From: DASWYT01 sp965246875
GTDB taxonomy: Bacteria; Pseudomonadota; Alphaproteobacteria; Micavibrionales; SZUA-601
NCBI GenBank assembly: GCA_965246875.1
Contig: CBDFFU010000003.1
Span: 124,001-188,000, forward strand
DNA length: 64,000 nucleotides
Direction: 5' to 3'
The first letter of the stretch is position 1. Every line of letters begins with the position of its first letter. The notes under the pieces are model-generated. The model had not been told where the DNA came from. It saw only the letters and a program-made list of their open reading frames with translations, and did no database searches. Below, one piece after another: positions 28,990 through 38,109 of this stretch. Made by a program: the position numbers and the translations under genes.

Positions 28990-29622
28990 TTATTCAATTG
29001 CCGTGCCGATTTTCCACAGCCCGTTAAATTGCTCACGAAAAGAATCCGCGACTGATTTATTGCGCATCACGACCACCCTTTTGATCTTCCAGATAATGAT
29101 GGCGTAACGATCGCCATAGATAAAATAAGGCACCGGGCCAATCAATTGAGCTGGCAGCCAGCGATAAGATGACTCAGGCGAAACCAGAAAGCGATGCTCA
29201 TGCGGAATGAGGATTCGTTCTTTGTAATTCAGCTTTTTCAGATTGACGCGGTAACGCTCCATGTCTTGCGGTGCAAAATCTTCGAACTGTTTTTCATCGA
29301 TTGAGACGATTAACAGCTCATCTTCCGCACCACGGATCATAGTAAACACATCGTCCGTCAGCTTTGTAATGCAATCATCGCCGTCAAAATGGTACATTTC
29401 AAAAATATCGTTCTGCAACTGCACCCCATAATTGCCGACAAATTCCACACCGGCAGAGGTCAACGTATTTTGCAGTGTTTTAATGGTGCTGGTCTTTGGC
29501 GAAGACGATCCGCGTTCCAGGTTCTTGATACTGGGCAATGACAGCCGCGTCTCACGCGCCAAATCGGATTGACGCCATCCCAATAACGCGCGGGCCGCTT
29601 TGATTTGTGAAATCGTGATCAT
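28990..29622 (-). CDS. XRE-family transcriptional regulator with a C-terminal sensor-like domain
   Basis: The 210-residue product has a Cro/CI-type helix-turn-helix at residues 4-60 (RQSDLARETRLSLPSIKNLE). The remaining 145 residues form a separate domain ending IYGDRYAIIIWKIKRVVVM and FREQFNGLW. This pattern is seen in effector domains of some TrmB-type and phospholipase-D-like sensor regulators; that link is inference. It is divergent from an ImmA-like protease gene across 140 bases that hold three phased repeats, as expected of a repressor and its operator. Confidence 0.82.
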   Translation of the reverse strand: MITISQIKAARALLGWRQSDLARETRLSLPSIKNLERGSSSPKTSTIKTLQNTLTSAGVEFVGNYGVQLQNDIFEMYHFDGDDCITKLTDDVFTMIRGAEDELLIVSIDEKQFEDFAPQDMERYRVNLKKLNYKERILIPHEHRFLVSPESSYRWLPAQLIGPVPYFIYGDRYAIIIWKIKRVVVMRNKSVADSFREQFNGLWKIGTAIE

Positions 29623-29660
29623 GTGACGATACCTGTAATCCTGATTTTAAGAATATAATG

Positions 29661-29708
29661 AGCTTTAAGTATAAAAAACAGCTTAAAAGTATATTTACTT
29701 GCTTAAAG
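29661..29708. promoter_or_regulatory. Three phased direct repeats, probable XRE operator
   Basis: AGCTTTAAGTATA (29661-29673), AGCTTAAAAGTATA (29680-29693) and GCTTAAAG (29701-29708) place GCTT at 29662, 29681 and 29701. The spacing of 19 and 20 bases is close to two helical turns. They sit in the middle of the divergent intergenic region, where bound regulator could control both genes. AAGTA and TACTT also form a short inverted repeat at 29688-29700. Confidence 0.6.
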
Positions 29709-29762
29709 ACCATCGAATCACAGAATATGAAAAGGTAACTTCCCATATAAAGGAAACTTTTC

Positions 29763-30614
29763 ATGTCATTATCTTTGCACGATTACGAACATATGTTGAT
29801 GAATCCACAACAAACAGCCGATCTGCCACATGATGCTTGCCTTGGCTGGACCATAGAAGAAAAGGCACAATATTTAAAAAATCTGACTGACTGTGCCAAT
29901 GACAAAGGCATCTCCGTTCATTTCACTGATCGCTATTACCCAACGCCGGACGATGCACAGCGCAAGAAATGGGAATTGGCGACGGATGATTTCGGGCGGC
30001 AATATCGGCCCATTCCTGTTGGCGAGCTGGATCTTGAAAACAATATCTATCTCAACATCAAAGATATTGGCTATGTCAGTTCGTTTTTCACCTTGATGCA
30101 TTTGTATGGGCATCGGGTGCAGCACGAAATCATGACCAAACGGCCAGACAGTCCAGACGGTCAACATTACGCACAGATTACAAAATATGTTGGTTGGCCA
30201 AAACCGTTAAATATGGCTGATGTTTTTACCGACTACCGTATTAATTCTGGAAAACCGAATGCTGATTATGAAGAGGACTTTTTAGCCTTCGAAAAAGAAG
30301 CATTTGCGTTTGGCTTGGATTTATTGCAGGACGCTCATGTACCCATTGATGACCGGCTGCAATACGCTATTAATACCTACATTGTAACGGACTTTGAAGA
30401 AATCAAATCATGGTGGGAAAGCAGCCCGATCAAAAGTGGTGATGATTTTAATGAACGTTACCAACAGCTTTACACGGCTTACCAAGCGGACGCTGATTTT
30501 ATCACGCAACATTATCCGGCAATTCCGGTTAAGGCTGCCCCGTTTTCATTATTTGAAATAACCGATACCGGCGTAATTGTTGTGCGCAACAATGTGGATG
30601 CACCAAAATATTGA
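29763..30614 (+). CDS. ImmA/IrrE-like zincin with altered active site
   Basis: AAAGGAAA precedes the ATG at 29763. The 283-residue product contains FFTLMHLYGHRVQHE with His113 and His117 spaced as in HExxH, but the catalytic Glu position is Leu114. A downstream FEKEAFAFGLDLL matches the third-ligand helix of ImmA/IrrE proteases (E..A..FA..LL). ImmA proteins cleave XRE repressors, and this gene is divergent from an XRE regulator. The missing Glu suggests a binding or pseudo-protease role rather than cleavage. The family assignment rests on motif and context only. Confidence 0.55.
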   Translation: MSLSLHDYEHMLMNPQQTADLPHDACLGWTIEEKAQYLKNLTDCANDKGISVHFTDRYYPTPDDAQRKKWELATDDFGRQYRPIPVGELDLENNIYLNIKDIGYVSSFFTLMHLYGHRVQHEIMTKRPDSPDGQHYAQITKYVGWPKPLNMADVFTDYRINSGKPNADYEEDFLAFEKEAFAFGLDLLQDAHVPIDDRLQYAINTYIVTDFEEIKSWWESSPIKSGDDFNERYQQLYTAYQADADFITQHYPAIPVKAAPFSLFEITDTGVIVVRNNVDAPKY

Positions 30615-30663
30615 TGTTCACTGCCGCCCTTGCCAAAGGTTAAAATGTTTTTTAGCCTGAGGC

Positions 30664-31527
30664 ATGTCCTTTGAAACAGTGCCTGGTGTTTATCAAGTGA
30701 TGCGTCCATCCGACGGTGCTGTGTCGTGTCCGTTGGTGTTGGATTCACCACATAGCGGCACGTTATTGCCAAACGATTTTCACTATGTGTGCGACATTAA
30801 CGCGTTGCGCAGCAGTGAGGACACGCTGGTCGACCGGTTGATTGCAACAGCCCCAACCTGTGGCGCAACGATTTTGACGGCGGAGTTTACACGGTCGTAC
30901 ATCGACCTCAACCGGTCGCTGGATGATCTGGATCCCTCCCTTTGCGCCGAAGCCTTGCCGTGGCATCTGCACCCGACCAAACGCACGCAATTTGGTCTGG
31001 GATTGATCCATGCCATGGCGCGCGGTCAGGCAATTTACGACGCGCCCTTGAGCAAGGCTGCCATCGAAAACCGCATCGCCACCTATTACACGCCCTATCA
31101 GGCCTGTTTGCAGCAGGAATTAGCCGCGTTGCAGCAACAGTTTGGCCAGGTGCTGCATCTGAATATCCATGCCATGCCCAGCATGAATAACGATGGCAAA
31201 TTGCTGCCCGACATCGTCATCGGCGATCTGGACGGCACATCGGCCCACCGCGTCTGGCGCGACACGGTGCGCGACCTGTTCAAGGCCGCGGGTTTCGTGG
31301 TGACCATCAATACGCCATACAAAGGCGTCGAAATCATCAAACGCACCGGCAAGCCCCGTCAGGGCTTCCAGGCGTTACAGATCGAGATCAATAAAGCGCT
31401 GTATCTGGACGAGCAAACCCTGTTACCCAACGCGCATTACCCGGATTGCGTTGAGGTCATGCAGTCGATCTGGCAAACGTTGAGCGGGATCTTATTAGAT
31501 GTCTCGCATCGCCACGCGGCGGAATGA
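30664..31527 (+). CDS. N-formylglutamate amidohydrolase family protein
   Basis: The 287-residue product shows the family signatures: LVLDSPHSGTLLP with the metal-binding His, TAEFTRSYIDLNRS, and HLNIHAMPSM near residue 165. Members release formate from N-formylglutamate at the end of histidine degradation or act on related N-acyl amino acids. No hut genes are nearby, so the substrate is open. It follows the ImmA-like gene by 49 bases and is followed by a terminator. Confidence 0.88.
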   Translation: MSFETVPGVYQVMRPSDGAVSCPLVLDSPHSGTLLPNDFHYVCDINALRSSEDTLVDRLIATAPTCGATILTAEFTRSYIDLNRSLDDLDPSLCAEALPWHLHPTKRTQFGLGLIHAMARGQAIYDAPLSKAAIENRIATYYTPYQACLQQELAALQQQFGQVLHLNIHAMPSMNNDGKLLPDIVIGDLDGTSAHRVWRDTVRDLFKAAGFVVTINTPYKGVEIIKRTGKPRQGFQALQIEINKALYLDEQTLLPNAHYPDCVEVMQSIWQTLSGILLDVSHRHAAE

Positions 31528-31573
31528 TTTAAACATTAGATTAGACTAAACTATTTACTCCATATAAAAAAAC

Positions 31574-31595
31574 CGGCTACAAAGAGCCGATTTTT
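31574..31595 (+). terminator. Intrinsic terminator after the amidohydrolase gene
   Basis: CGGCT (31574-31578) pairs with AGCCG (31585-31589) around a six-base loop; an A-run precedes the stem and five T residues follow at 31591-31595. It could work in both directions between two convergent genes. Confidence 0.7.
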
Positions 31596-31624
31596 GTATT
31601 TTTGCTTGTAATAATAGCTATTAA

Positions 31625-31993
31625 TTATTCCATTCTAAGCTTTTGAGTTGCTTGTGTGGACCAACTAGACATAGACGCATACTCAAGAGCATTCGTATAA
31701 TCTTGTCCTGGATGATAATCTTTCCAGCCTCGCACTTCCTTAGGTCCCATTGCAGCTGATGTTCTGCAGGCAACAGAACCAACATTAGTGTGGAATTCAA
31801 TAAATGGCGACTTTTTCAACCAGTCATCTAATTCTGTTTGATTATTTACAGTAGTCACATCGTTGACAGGCACATAACCAACAACATTTCCGTCCTTATC
31901 TTTTTGTGAGTAAGATTCACCGCCCAAAATATTTTCATCAGTACGCCATGCGCTAACCTGAACAGCCCCATCTTTAAAATCGACAACCGACAT
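31625..31993 (-). CDS. Hypothetical protein, 122 residues
   Basis: The ATG at 31993 follows AAGGGAG by about six bases. The product is soluble, polar and Trp/Ser/Asp-rich (VSAWRTDENILGGESY, GWKDYHPGQDYTNALEYASM), without signal peptide or known family. The upstream 140 bases are very AT-rich. It is a single-gene unit. Confidence 0.6.
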   Translation of the reverse strand: MSVVDFKDGAVQVSAWRTDENILGGESYSQKDKDGNVVGYVPVNDVTTVNNQTELDDWLKKSPFIEFHTNVGSVACRTSAAMGPKEVRGWKDYHPGQDYTNALEYASMSSWSTQATQKLRME

Positions 31994-32141
31994 AATTAAA
32001 CTCCCTTAAGGTTAAGATATAATATCTTAGCCAAAATCATATCATATGTCAAAAAAAAGTTTTATGTTAATTGTTATTAGTTTATGTATATAAAAAGCGT
32101 CTGTAAAGCACTTTTTACTCTAACTTTTAAAAAATAAATCC

Positions 32142-32759
32142 TTACCGCTTCGCCTTCAACGCATCGATCAAAGCCTGCACACTGCCGCCGTTGCGTTCGA
32201 TCACGCTGGTGAAATCGGAACGGTTGGTGACCGACATGCTGATGCCTTCAACGGCCAGGTCAATGACTTTCAACGCGCCACCGATGTTGCGCACGCGCCA
32301 GGCAAAGGCGATCGGCGCGCCACTGGTCGGTTTGATGTTCATCATGACGGCATAGTCGGTGTCGTTGATCGCACTGGCGCTGGCAATGTCGTATGATCCG
32401 GTGGATGCGGTCAAGACACGGTCGGCGTATTTGTCGATGATGGTTTCCTTGACCAGGCCGGTAAATTCCGTTTGTTGTGCGGGAGTGGCGACACGCCAGT
32501 AACGGCCCAGCGTAAAGCGGGCGATCGTTGGGATGTCGAACGACTGGTTCAACAAGGTGCGAAATTCTTGCTTGGCAGTGTCTTGAGACAATTGGCCGCT
32601 TTGTGTCGCCTTGATCGTGTTCAAGGCTTTGCTGCCCAGATTGTCGATAAAGCCTTTAGCTTGGGCTGTTTGATCGCCAGCCGCTTTTGGTGCGGCAAAA
32701 GCCGGGCTGATCATTGCACCCACCAAAATCAAAACCGTGGCAAATTTGCGCATCATCAT
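32142..32759 (-). CDS. mlaC: MlaC-type phospholipid-binding periplasmic protein
   Basis: AGGAG lies seven bases before ATG 32759 (ATG 32765 is too close). The product has a signal peptide ending AFAAPKA and then the MlaC fold: QEFRTLLNQSFDIPTIARFT, LGRYWRVATPAQQTEF, and a C-terminal domain with AWRVRNIGGALKVIDLAVEG. MlaC carries phospholipids between the outer-membrane MlaA complex and the inner-membrane MlaFEDB transporter. It is downstream of mlaA but separated from it by a terminator. The ABC transporter genes are not in this window. Confidence 0.92.
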   Translation of the reverse strand: MMMRKFATVLILVGAMISPAFAAPKAAGDQTAQAKGFIDNLGSKALNTIKATQSGQLSQDTAKQEFRTLLNQSFDIPTIARFTLGRYWRVATPAQQTEFTGLVKETIIDKYADRVLTASTGSYDIASASAINDTDYAVMMNIKPTSGAPIAFAWRVRNIGGALKVIDLAVEGISMSVTNRSDFTSVIERNGGSVQALIDALKAKR

Positions 32760-32819
32760 TGTCATACTCCTGTTATCAACCGTATTTTCAACTAAAACTT
32801 GGACTTAAGCCCTGGACTT

Positions 32820-32843
32820 AAAAAAGGGAGGCGGCTGCCTCCC
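32820..32843 (-). terminator. Intrinsic terminator between mlaA and mlaC
   Basis: On the minus strand GGGAGGC and GCCTCCC (32843-32826) pair around AGCC and are followed by six T residues (32825-32820). It ends mlaA transcripts and may set a lower or separate level of mlaC. Confidence 0.85.
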
Positions 32844-32878
32844 CTTTTGATCGTTTGGACCGTTACAGATAAAACGGT

Positions 32879-33655
32879 TTACTTGCGTTTTTCCGTCATG
32901 GAATACGAATCCAGCGCACCGCCGGCTTGATAAACGTGGTCACGGATCGCATATCTACGGTTTTGGCTATACGCGCTGCGGAAGGTGCTGTATGGATCAA
33001 CCGAGTTGTTGATGACATCGTCCAGCGGTGCCATTAACTGCGCACGGGTGTCGACGATGGTCAAACCGGCACGGGTGTACAGGATCCAGTCACGCTCGGT
33101 GTTCATGGCATACAGGTTCAATGGGTCAGTGAAGATATCAACCACACGGCCACCCGCATCACGCAGGTTCGATGGTCCAATAATTGGCAACACTAAGTAT
33201 GGACCGGCACCCACGCCATAATGACCCAGTGTCTGACCGAAATCTTCACGCGGAATGGCCGGGCGACCGACATGATCAGCCACATCGAACAAGCCGCCAA
33301 CACCCAAAATGGTGTTGGTGACAAAGCGCCAGGTCACGATGTTAAAGCCGGTGACATCGCCTTGCAGCAATTCGTTGACCATGCTGACAGGGGACATCAA
33401 ATTGCTGAGGAAGTTATGTGTCCCGTCCTGCACGAAATCCGGCAGATATTGATAGCCGCGCGCCAGCGGGCGGATCAGGATTTGATCAAAGAACATGTTG
33501 AAATTAAACACAGCGCGGTTGAAGGGCTCCAACGGATCAGAGACGTCGCTGCCGCGTGCATTGTCATAGGCATCGTCATACGCGTCAGCTGCGTGGACAG
33601 GAACCGAAACAGCCAGGCCGGCAAGAAGTAAGATGGCAAAAAAGAAACGGATCAT
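32879..33655 (-). CDS. mlaA: MlaA (VacJ) family protein
   Basis: The 258-residue product carries the family core DPLEPFNRAVFNFNMFFDQIL, a Gly-rich segment NTILGVGGLFDVA, EDFGQTLGHYGVGAGPYLVLP and the DPLNLY block. It removes misplaced phospholipids from the outer leaflet of the outer membrane, working with MlaC. The N-terminus is a signal peptide ending VHAAD; no lipobox cysteine is present, whereas many MlaA proteins are lipoproteins. The next gene on the strand is mlaC. Confidence 0.93.
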   Translation of the reverse strand: MIRFFFAILLLAGLAVSVPVHAADAYDDAYDNARGSDVSDPLEPFNRAVFNFNMFFDQILIRPLARGYQYLPDFVQDGTHNFLSNLMSPVSMVNELLQGDVTGFNIVTWRFVTNTILGVGGLFDVADHVGRPAIPREDFGQTLGHYGVGAGPYLVLPIIGPSNLRDAGGRVVDIFTDPLNLYAMNTERDWILYTRAGLTIVDTRAQLMAPLDDVINNSVDPYSTFRSAYSQNRRYAIRDHVYQAGGALDSYSMTEKRK

Positions 33656-33875
33656 TGCGAACCTATCGAATAGAAAGAAAATATCATTGTGAAGCTAGCA
33701 TAATCACCTTGGTTGCCAAGACCATAGCCCTGTCTTCAAAGGCTTATTAGAGTCTACGTGAGCTTTCTTAAAGTTTTGTTGCATCTGCGCAACAGTCTCA
33801 ATCGTTTATAAACCCTCTTTTAAAGGTCTGCCGGTAAGGTGGAGAGAGAAGATTTCATGCATAAAGGGTCGCACC

Positions 33876-34967
33876 GTGTTTTTTCAAAACCAAAAATCAG
33901 ACAAATCGGACACCGTCGCCAAAGATGTGCTGGCCCGTGCCGACAAAGACAGTCTCCCCCTGAATCCAAATGTTTTCAGCGTGCTGTATGCCTATTACAG
34001 CGGTAGCCAGCCAGAATTGAGTCGCCGTATCGATGGCTGGGTGCATGACAAGCAACCGTTAACAGCCGCTTTTTGCCAGGATCTTTACGATTTATACCTG
34101 TCCGATACCCATGAAAAAAATGTCGTGCAGCAGGCCAGCCAAGCCTTGCAAACTACCATGTCGGACATTGCCGGCGTAATCGCCTCCAGCGGCGTGGCCC
34201 AGCGTGAATACCAGCAGCGCCTGATTAAGAAGAGCGACCAAATCAGCGGTGTCGGCTCAGACTCAGCCGAACTCAAAGCTATGGTGCAAAATCTGGTGGA
34301 AGACACCAAGCGGATGCTGGCGGACAACCAGAAACTGGAACATAAGCTCAACGAATCTGCCATTGCCATGCAGGAAATGCGCGAAAACATCCAAAATCTC
34401 AAACGCGAGGCGATGACCGACAGCCTGACCGGCCTGTCCAACCGCAAAGCGTTCGATATCGAGCTGAAACACCGCGCCGGCGACGTCATGGATAATGGCA
34501 AGGCATTGTCACTGTTGATGATCGACATCGATCATTTTAAACAATTCAACGACACGTATGGCCATCAGGTCGGCGACCAGGTCTTGAAACTGGTTTCCAA
34601 CGCGCTGCAGGGCAACGTGAAGCCGAGTGAAATGGTCGCCCGCTTTGGCGGCGAGGAGTTCACGGTCATTTTGCCCGGCAGCAAACTGCGCGACGCGGAA
34701 AAAATCGCCGAAAAGCTGCGTGAGAAAATCGCTCTGAAGGATATCGTCAACCAGGCCAAACAAGAAAACATGGGTCGTTTATCTGTCTCCGTCGGCGTCG
34801 CCCAGCTCAAGTCTGGCGAGTCGATCAGCCTGTTTATCGAACGCACTGATCGCGCCCTGTATAAAGCCAAAGAATTAGGCCGCAACCGCGTCGTCGCCAT
34901 GGAATACGATCCAGCCATTCACAACTCGATGATCGGCGGCGACATCGTGATCGATGTGAATCGGTAA
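33876..34967 (+). CDS. Diguanylate cyclase (GGDEF) with helical sensory region
   Basis: GTG 33876 is chosen because AAAGGG lies seven bases upstream and no in-frame ATG precedes it. The N-terminal half (about 1-175) is helical and ends in a coiled coil (LADNQKLEHKLNESAIAMQE). The GGDEF domain starts at TDSLTGLSNR and has the active motif GGEEF at 258-262. The RxxD inhibitory site is replaced by KPSE, so product inhibition is probably absent. It makes cyclic di-GMP in the cytoplasm; the surface adhesin and ctrA in this window are plausible downstream processes only by inference. Confidence 0.94.
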   Translation: MFFQNQKSDKSDTVAKDVLARADKDSLPLNPNVFSVLYAYYSGSQPELSRRIDGWVHDKQPLTAAFCQDLYDLYLSDTHEKNVVQQASQALQTTMSDIAGVIASSGVAQREYQQRLIKKSDQISGVGSDSAELKAMVQNLVEDTKRMLADNQKLEHKLNESAIAMQEMRENIQNLKREAMTDSLTGLSNRKAFDIELKHRAGDVMDNGKALSLLMIDIDHFKQFNDTYGHQVGDQVLKLVSNALQGNVKPSEMVARFGGEEFTVILPGSKLRDAEKIAEKLREKIALKDIVNQAKQENMGRLSVSVGVAQLKSGESISLFIERTDRALYKAKELGRNRVVAMEYDPAIHNSMIGGDIVIDVNR

Positions 34968-35048
34968 TTTATAGAAGATTAGAATCTGTCAACTATCAGA
35001 TGCCTTCTTAGCTACAGCGATCCCTTGTCACAGATTGAGGATTGATAC

Positions 35049-35621
35049 ATGGATTTAATTTATCTCCATGGTGCGCCCGCTAGCGGAAAACTCACTGTTG
35101 CAAAAGAATTGCAGCTTTTAACGGGCGCAACGCTGTTTGACAATCATGCCTCCATCGATTTTGCAAAAACTATACTTGAATTTGGAACAAAAGATTTTTG
35201 GGAGTTAGTGCATGATACGCGAATGACCGTCTTTGCCAAAGTCAGCCAAATGGAAATTCCTGTGATGATTTTTACCACATGTTACTCGCACCCAGAGGAT
35301 CTGCCCCTTTACGAACAAATCACCGACACAATCATTGCTAATGGCGGTAAAATTCTTCCTGTATTTCTTGAATGTGATGTTGCAACGCGTGAAAAGCGTG
35401 TGGATAATGTCGACCGCGTGACGCGTAAAAAAATATCATCTGTAGATGGTCTCAGACGTTTTGATGATCGAAATCAGATAGCTCCTGTACCATACCCATC
35501 CTGTCTTCACTTAAGGTCTGATAGTTACAGCCCAACCGAAATCGCCAAAGAAATCGTCAGTCATTATAAATTACAAGAGCAAAGGCCAACGAAAGCAGTT
35601 TTACCAACGCTCAAAATGTAA
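35049..35621 (+). CDS. P-loop kinase-like protein
   Basis: TGAGGA precedes ATG 35049 by seven bases. The 190-residue product begins MDLIYLHGAPASGKLTVAKE, a Walker A of the shikimate/adenylate-kinase type with GKLT, and continues with LPVFLECDVATREKRV, a strand and helix where such kinases have their lid. It may phosphorylate a small molecule; the substrate is unknown. It is AT-richer than its neighbours and convergent with rimK. Confidence 0.75.
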   Translation: MDLIYLHGAPASGKLTVAKELQLLTGATLFDNHASIDFAKTILEFGTKDFWELVHDTRMTVFAKVSQMEIPVMIFTTCYSHPEDLPLYEQITDTIIANGGKILPVFLECDVATREKRVDNVDRVTRKKISSVDGLRRFDDRNQIAPVPYPSCLHLRSDSYSPTEIAKEIVSHYKLQEQRPTKAVLPTLKM

Positions 35622-35653
35622 ATTTGATAATGATATTTGATTAAATAATCGAT

Positions 35654-36595
35654 TTATCCCTCAACCTGCTTCTTGTTCAAAACATGCATCAGGTTATTGA
35701 ACAACGTCGGCTGTTTTTTATTCAGTTCTTTTTCCAGATAAGAAATCATCAAACCGGCGACGTTTTTCTCGGTGTATTTCTCAATGCCTTCCAGGCCCGG
35801 TGAGGAATTAACCTCCAAGACGCGCGGACCGGTTTTAGCGCGGATGATATCGACACCGGCCACTTGCAGTCCCATCACCTTCGTCGCTTCGATCGCAATG
35901 CCGCGTTCTTCCGGCGTAATATCAATTGGCACAGCAATGCCACCACGGTGCAGGTTAGAGCGGAACTCATCTTTTTGCGCTTGACGCTGCATAGCAGCAA
36001 CCACTTTGGTGCCCACGACGAAACAGCGAATATCCATGCCGTCGGCTTCCTTGATAAATTCCTGCACCAGAAAATTCGCGCCCAGTGTTTTCAACGCGTC
36101 AATCATGCTTTCAGCGGCTTTGTTGGTTGTTCCCAATACAACACCAGCACCTTGTGTGCTTTCCAGCAATTTGATGATCAACGGCGCGCCGCCGACCATC
36201 TGAATCAAGTCTTTCGAATCGGCCGGTGAATTGGCAAACCCGGTGTTTGGCAACGGCACACCTTTGCGCGCCAAAAGTTGCAACGAGCGCAGTTTGTCGC
36301 GCGAGCGCACAATTGGCACAGAACCATTGAGACAATAGGCACCCATCAACTCAAACTGGCGCAAGACGGCTGTGCCATAGAATGTCGCACTAGGGCGCAA
36401 ACGTGGAATGACGGCATCAATCTCGGCAATCACATGACCACCGCGATAATGAATCGACGGGATTTTGTCTGTAATGCTCATATAGCAATTATCGATCTTG
36501 AGAAAAATCATCTCATGACCACGTTTCGTCCCTTCCTCCATCAAGCGTTGATGCGAGTAGAGATCGGGATCAGTGGCGAGCAGTGCAATTTTCAT
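35654..36595 (-). CDS. rimK: RimK-type ATP-grasp alpha-L-glutamate ligase
   Basis: The 313-residue product matches RimK end to end: an N-terminal segment with [23 protein letters not shown]-grasp blocks [35 protein letters not shown] and the metal-binding [15 protein letters not shown]. RimK adds glutamates to the C-terminus of ribosomal protein S6. It is preceded on the same strand by a cytosolic retropepsin-like gene and mutM, so the pair is the common RimK plus zinc-protease-like module. Confidence 0.93.
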   Translation of the reverse strand: MKIALLATDPDLYSHQRLMEEGTKRGHEMIFLKIDNCYMSITDKIPSIHYRGGHVIAEIDAVIPRLRPSATFYGTAVLRQFELMGAYCLNGSVPIVRSRDKLRSLQLLARKGVPLPNTGFANSPADSKDLIQMVGGAPLIIKLLESTQGAGVVLGTTNKAAESMIDALKTLGANFLVQEFIKEADGMDIRCFVVGTKVVAAMQRQAQKDEFRSNLHRGGIAVPIDITPEERGIAIEATKVMGLQVAGVDIIRAKTGPRVLEVNSSPGLEGIEKYTEKNVAGLMISYLEKELNKKQPTLFNNLMHVLNKKQVEG

Positions 36596-36674
36596 TCAAC
36601 TCTTTCATCATACAGATTGTAAAAATTCGATATGCTCTTGTGGCCGCTTGCCAGCGACAGCCAAGCTGTCTCTT

Positions 36675-37148
36675 TTAGCTCTTATAGAGTTTGCGCGCTA
36701 TCTCTTTTTTGAACTTGCCCATCAGGCAGTTCTGGTTGGGCGCGACGTAATAGTGAAACTTGTTGATGGCGGTACGGCCCAGCAGCATACGGAACAGCAT
36801 GTTCTCCCGGTTGGTCAAGGTGACCTCTACCATGCGCGCCACGCCGCCCAGAATGACTTGCGTTTCAATCACATAGCGCTTCTCAGCTTTGCCGCCGGAA
36901 TCTTTGACGACACGCCGGTCGACCAAGGGCGCCTCGGCGACAACGGCCAGGTTTTTTGCAAATGGTAGCGGATGAATTGTAAAACGCACCCACGGCTTGC
37001 CTTTACGCCGGAACGGCACAATGTCGTCCGCATGCAGTGCCGAGGTGCGGGCGCCCGTATCGGTTTTGGCTTTGACCGCTGGCAAGCCCAGTTGCGGGAA
37101 CTGAACCCATTCACACCAGCCAATCATCGGTCGGTTATCAATCGTCAT
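36675..37148 (-). CDS. Cytosolic retropepsin-like protease (RimK-associated, RimB-type)
   Basis: The 157-residue product has an aspartic-protease-like active site Asp30-Thr-Gly-Ala-Arg in VKAKTDTGARTSALHADDI, the core strand MVEVTLTNRENMLFRMLLGR, and no signal peptide. These proteins are often annotated as ATP-dependent zinc protease, but the DTGA signature fits a retropepsin fold. They accompany RimK and are thought to trim glutamate tails. It lies 79 bases upstream of rimK and 78 bases downstream of mutM. Confidence 0.88.
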   Translation of the reverse strand: MTIDNRPMIGWCEWVQFPQLGLPAVKAKTDTGARTSALHADDIVPFRRKGKPWVRFTIHPLPFAKNLAVVAEAPLVDRRVVKDSGGKAEKRYVIETQVILGGVARMVEVTLTNRENMLFRMLLGRTAINKFHYYVAPNQNCLMGKFKKEIARKLYKS

Positions 37149-37226
37149 GCATCAGAGCCTGTTTTTATGGAGGCAGTTATTGCTTTAGCCACGATAGACG
37201 AAAATACGGCGGCGTCAATTTTGACT

Positions 37227-38075
37227 TTAGTCGTTGATGGCCTGACACACCGGACAGTAAAATGTCGAGCGTCCATTTTGCACGATCCGCGCGATCATGT
37301 TCTTGCAGCGCACACACGCCTTACCCTCGCGCCCATAGACGTTGAACTGCTTTTGAAAATAACCGATCTCACCATCGGTTTGGGCATAATCGCGCAATGT
37401 ACTGCCCCCCGCCTCAATGGCCAGCGTCAAGACTTTGCGGATGGCTTTGACCAGGGATGTGGCTTCAGCTCTGGTCACCGACTGCCCGTGACGGGTGGGA
37501 TGAATGCGCGACACAAATAACGCTTCACACACATAAATGTTGCCCAAGCCTGCAATCAGCGTTTGATCCATTAAAATGGCTTTCATCGGCGTTTTGCGTT
37601 TTTGTAATTGCTGATAAAGCCAGGCACCAGTTAGATTGTCTGAAAAGGGATCGACACCCATATGCGCCAACAACTTATGTTGAGGCAGATTGTCTGTGGT
37701 CGTGCAATCCACCACACCGAACCGCCGCGCATCGTTGAAGAATACTTGTGCAAAGCTGGATTTTTTTGCTTTTGAGCCGTAGTGAAACACAACATGGTCA
37801 TGTTTGCCAACAGGCGTCCCTGCATCTACAAACGCCATGCGGCCTGACATGCCCAAATGAATAATAATGACATGGCCATTATTTAAATGGATCAAAATAT
37901 ATTTGGCGTGCCGCGTGATGGCTGTCACTTTGGCACCCTGCACGATGCTCGGCATATCCATCGGAATATCAAACCGGATGCGTGACCGGTGTAAAATGAC
38001 CTGATGAATCGTTTGCCCGACAAGCTTGGCGGCTAATCCGCGACAGGTGGTTTCGACTTCGGGGAGTTCAGGCAT
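37227..38075 (-). CDS. mutM: Formamidopyrimidine-DNA glycosylase MutM
   Basis: The 282-residue product has the catalytic N-terminal MPELPEVETTCRGL (Pro2 nucleophile, Glu3), the helix-two-turn-helix region with LDQ-like MKAILMDQTLIAGLGNIYVCEALF, and the zinc finger at the C-terminus (CVRCKN and CPVCQ). It removes 8-oxoguanine and ring-opened purines and cuts the backbone. It probably leads an operon with the retropepsin and rimK genes. Confidence 0.97.
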   Translation of the reverse strand: MPELPEVETTCRGLAAKLVGQTIHQVILHRSRIRFDIPMDMPSIVQGAKVTAITRHAKYILIHLNNGHVIIIHLGMSGRMAFVDAGTPVGKHDHVVFHYGSKAKKSSFAQVFFNDARRFGVVDCTTTDNLPQHKLLAHMGVDPFSDNLTGAWLYQQLQKRKTPMKAILMDQTLIAGLGNIYVCEALFVSRIHPTRHGQSVTRAEATSLVKAIRKVLTLAIEAGGSTLRDYAQTDGEIGYFQKQFNVYGREGKACVRCKNMIARIVQNGRSTFYCPVCQAIND

Positions 38076-38109
38076 ACGAATACTCTAAGCAGATGAGACG
38101 CCTTTTCAA

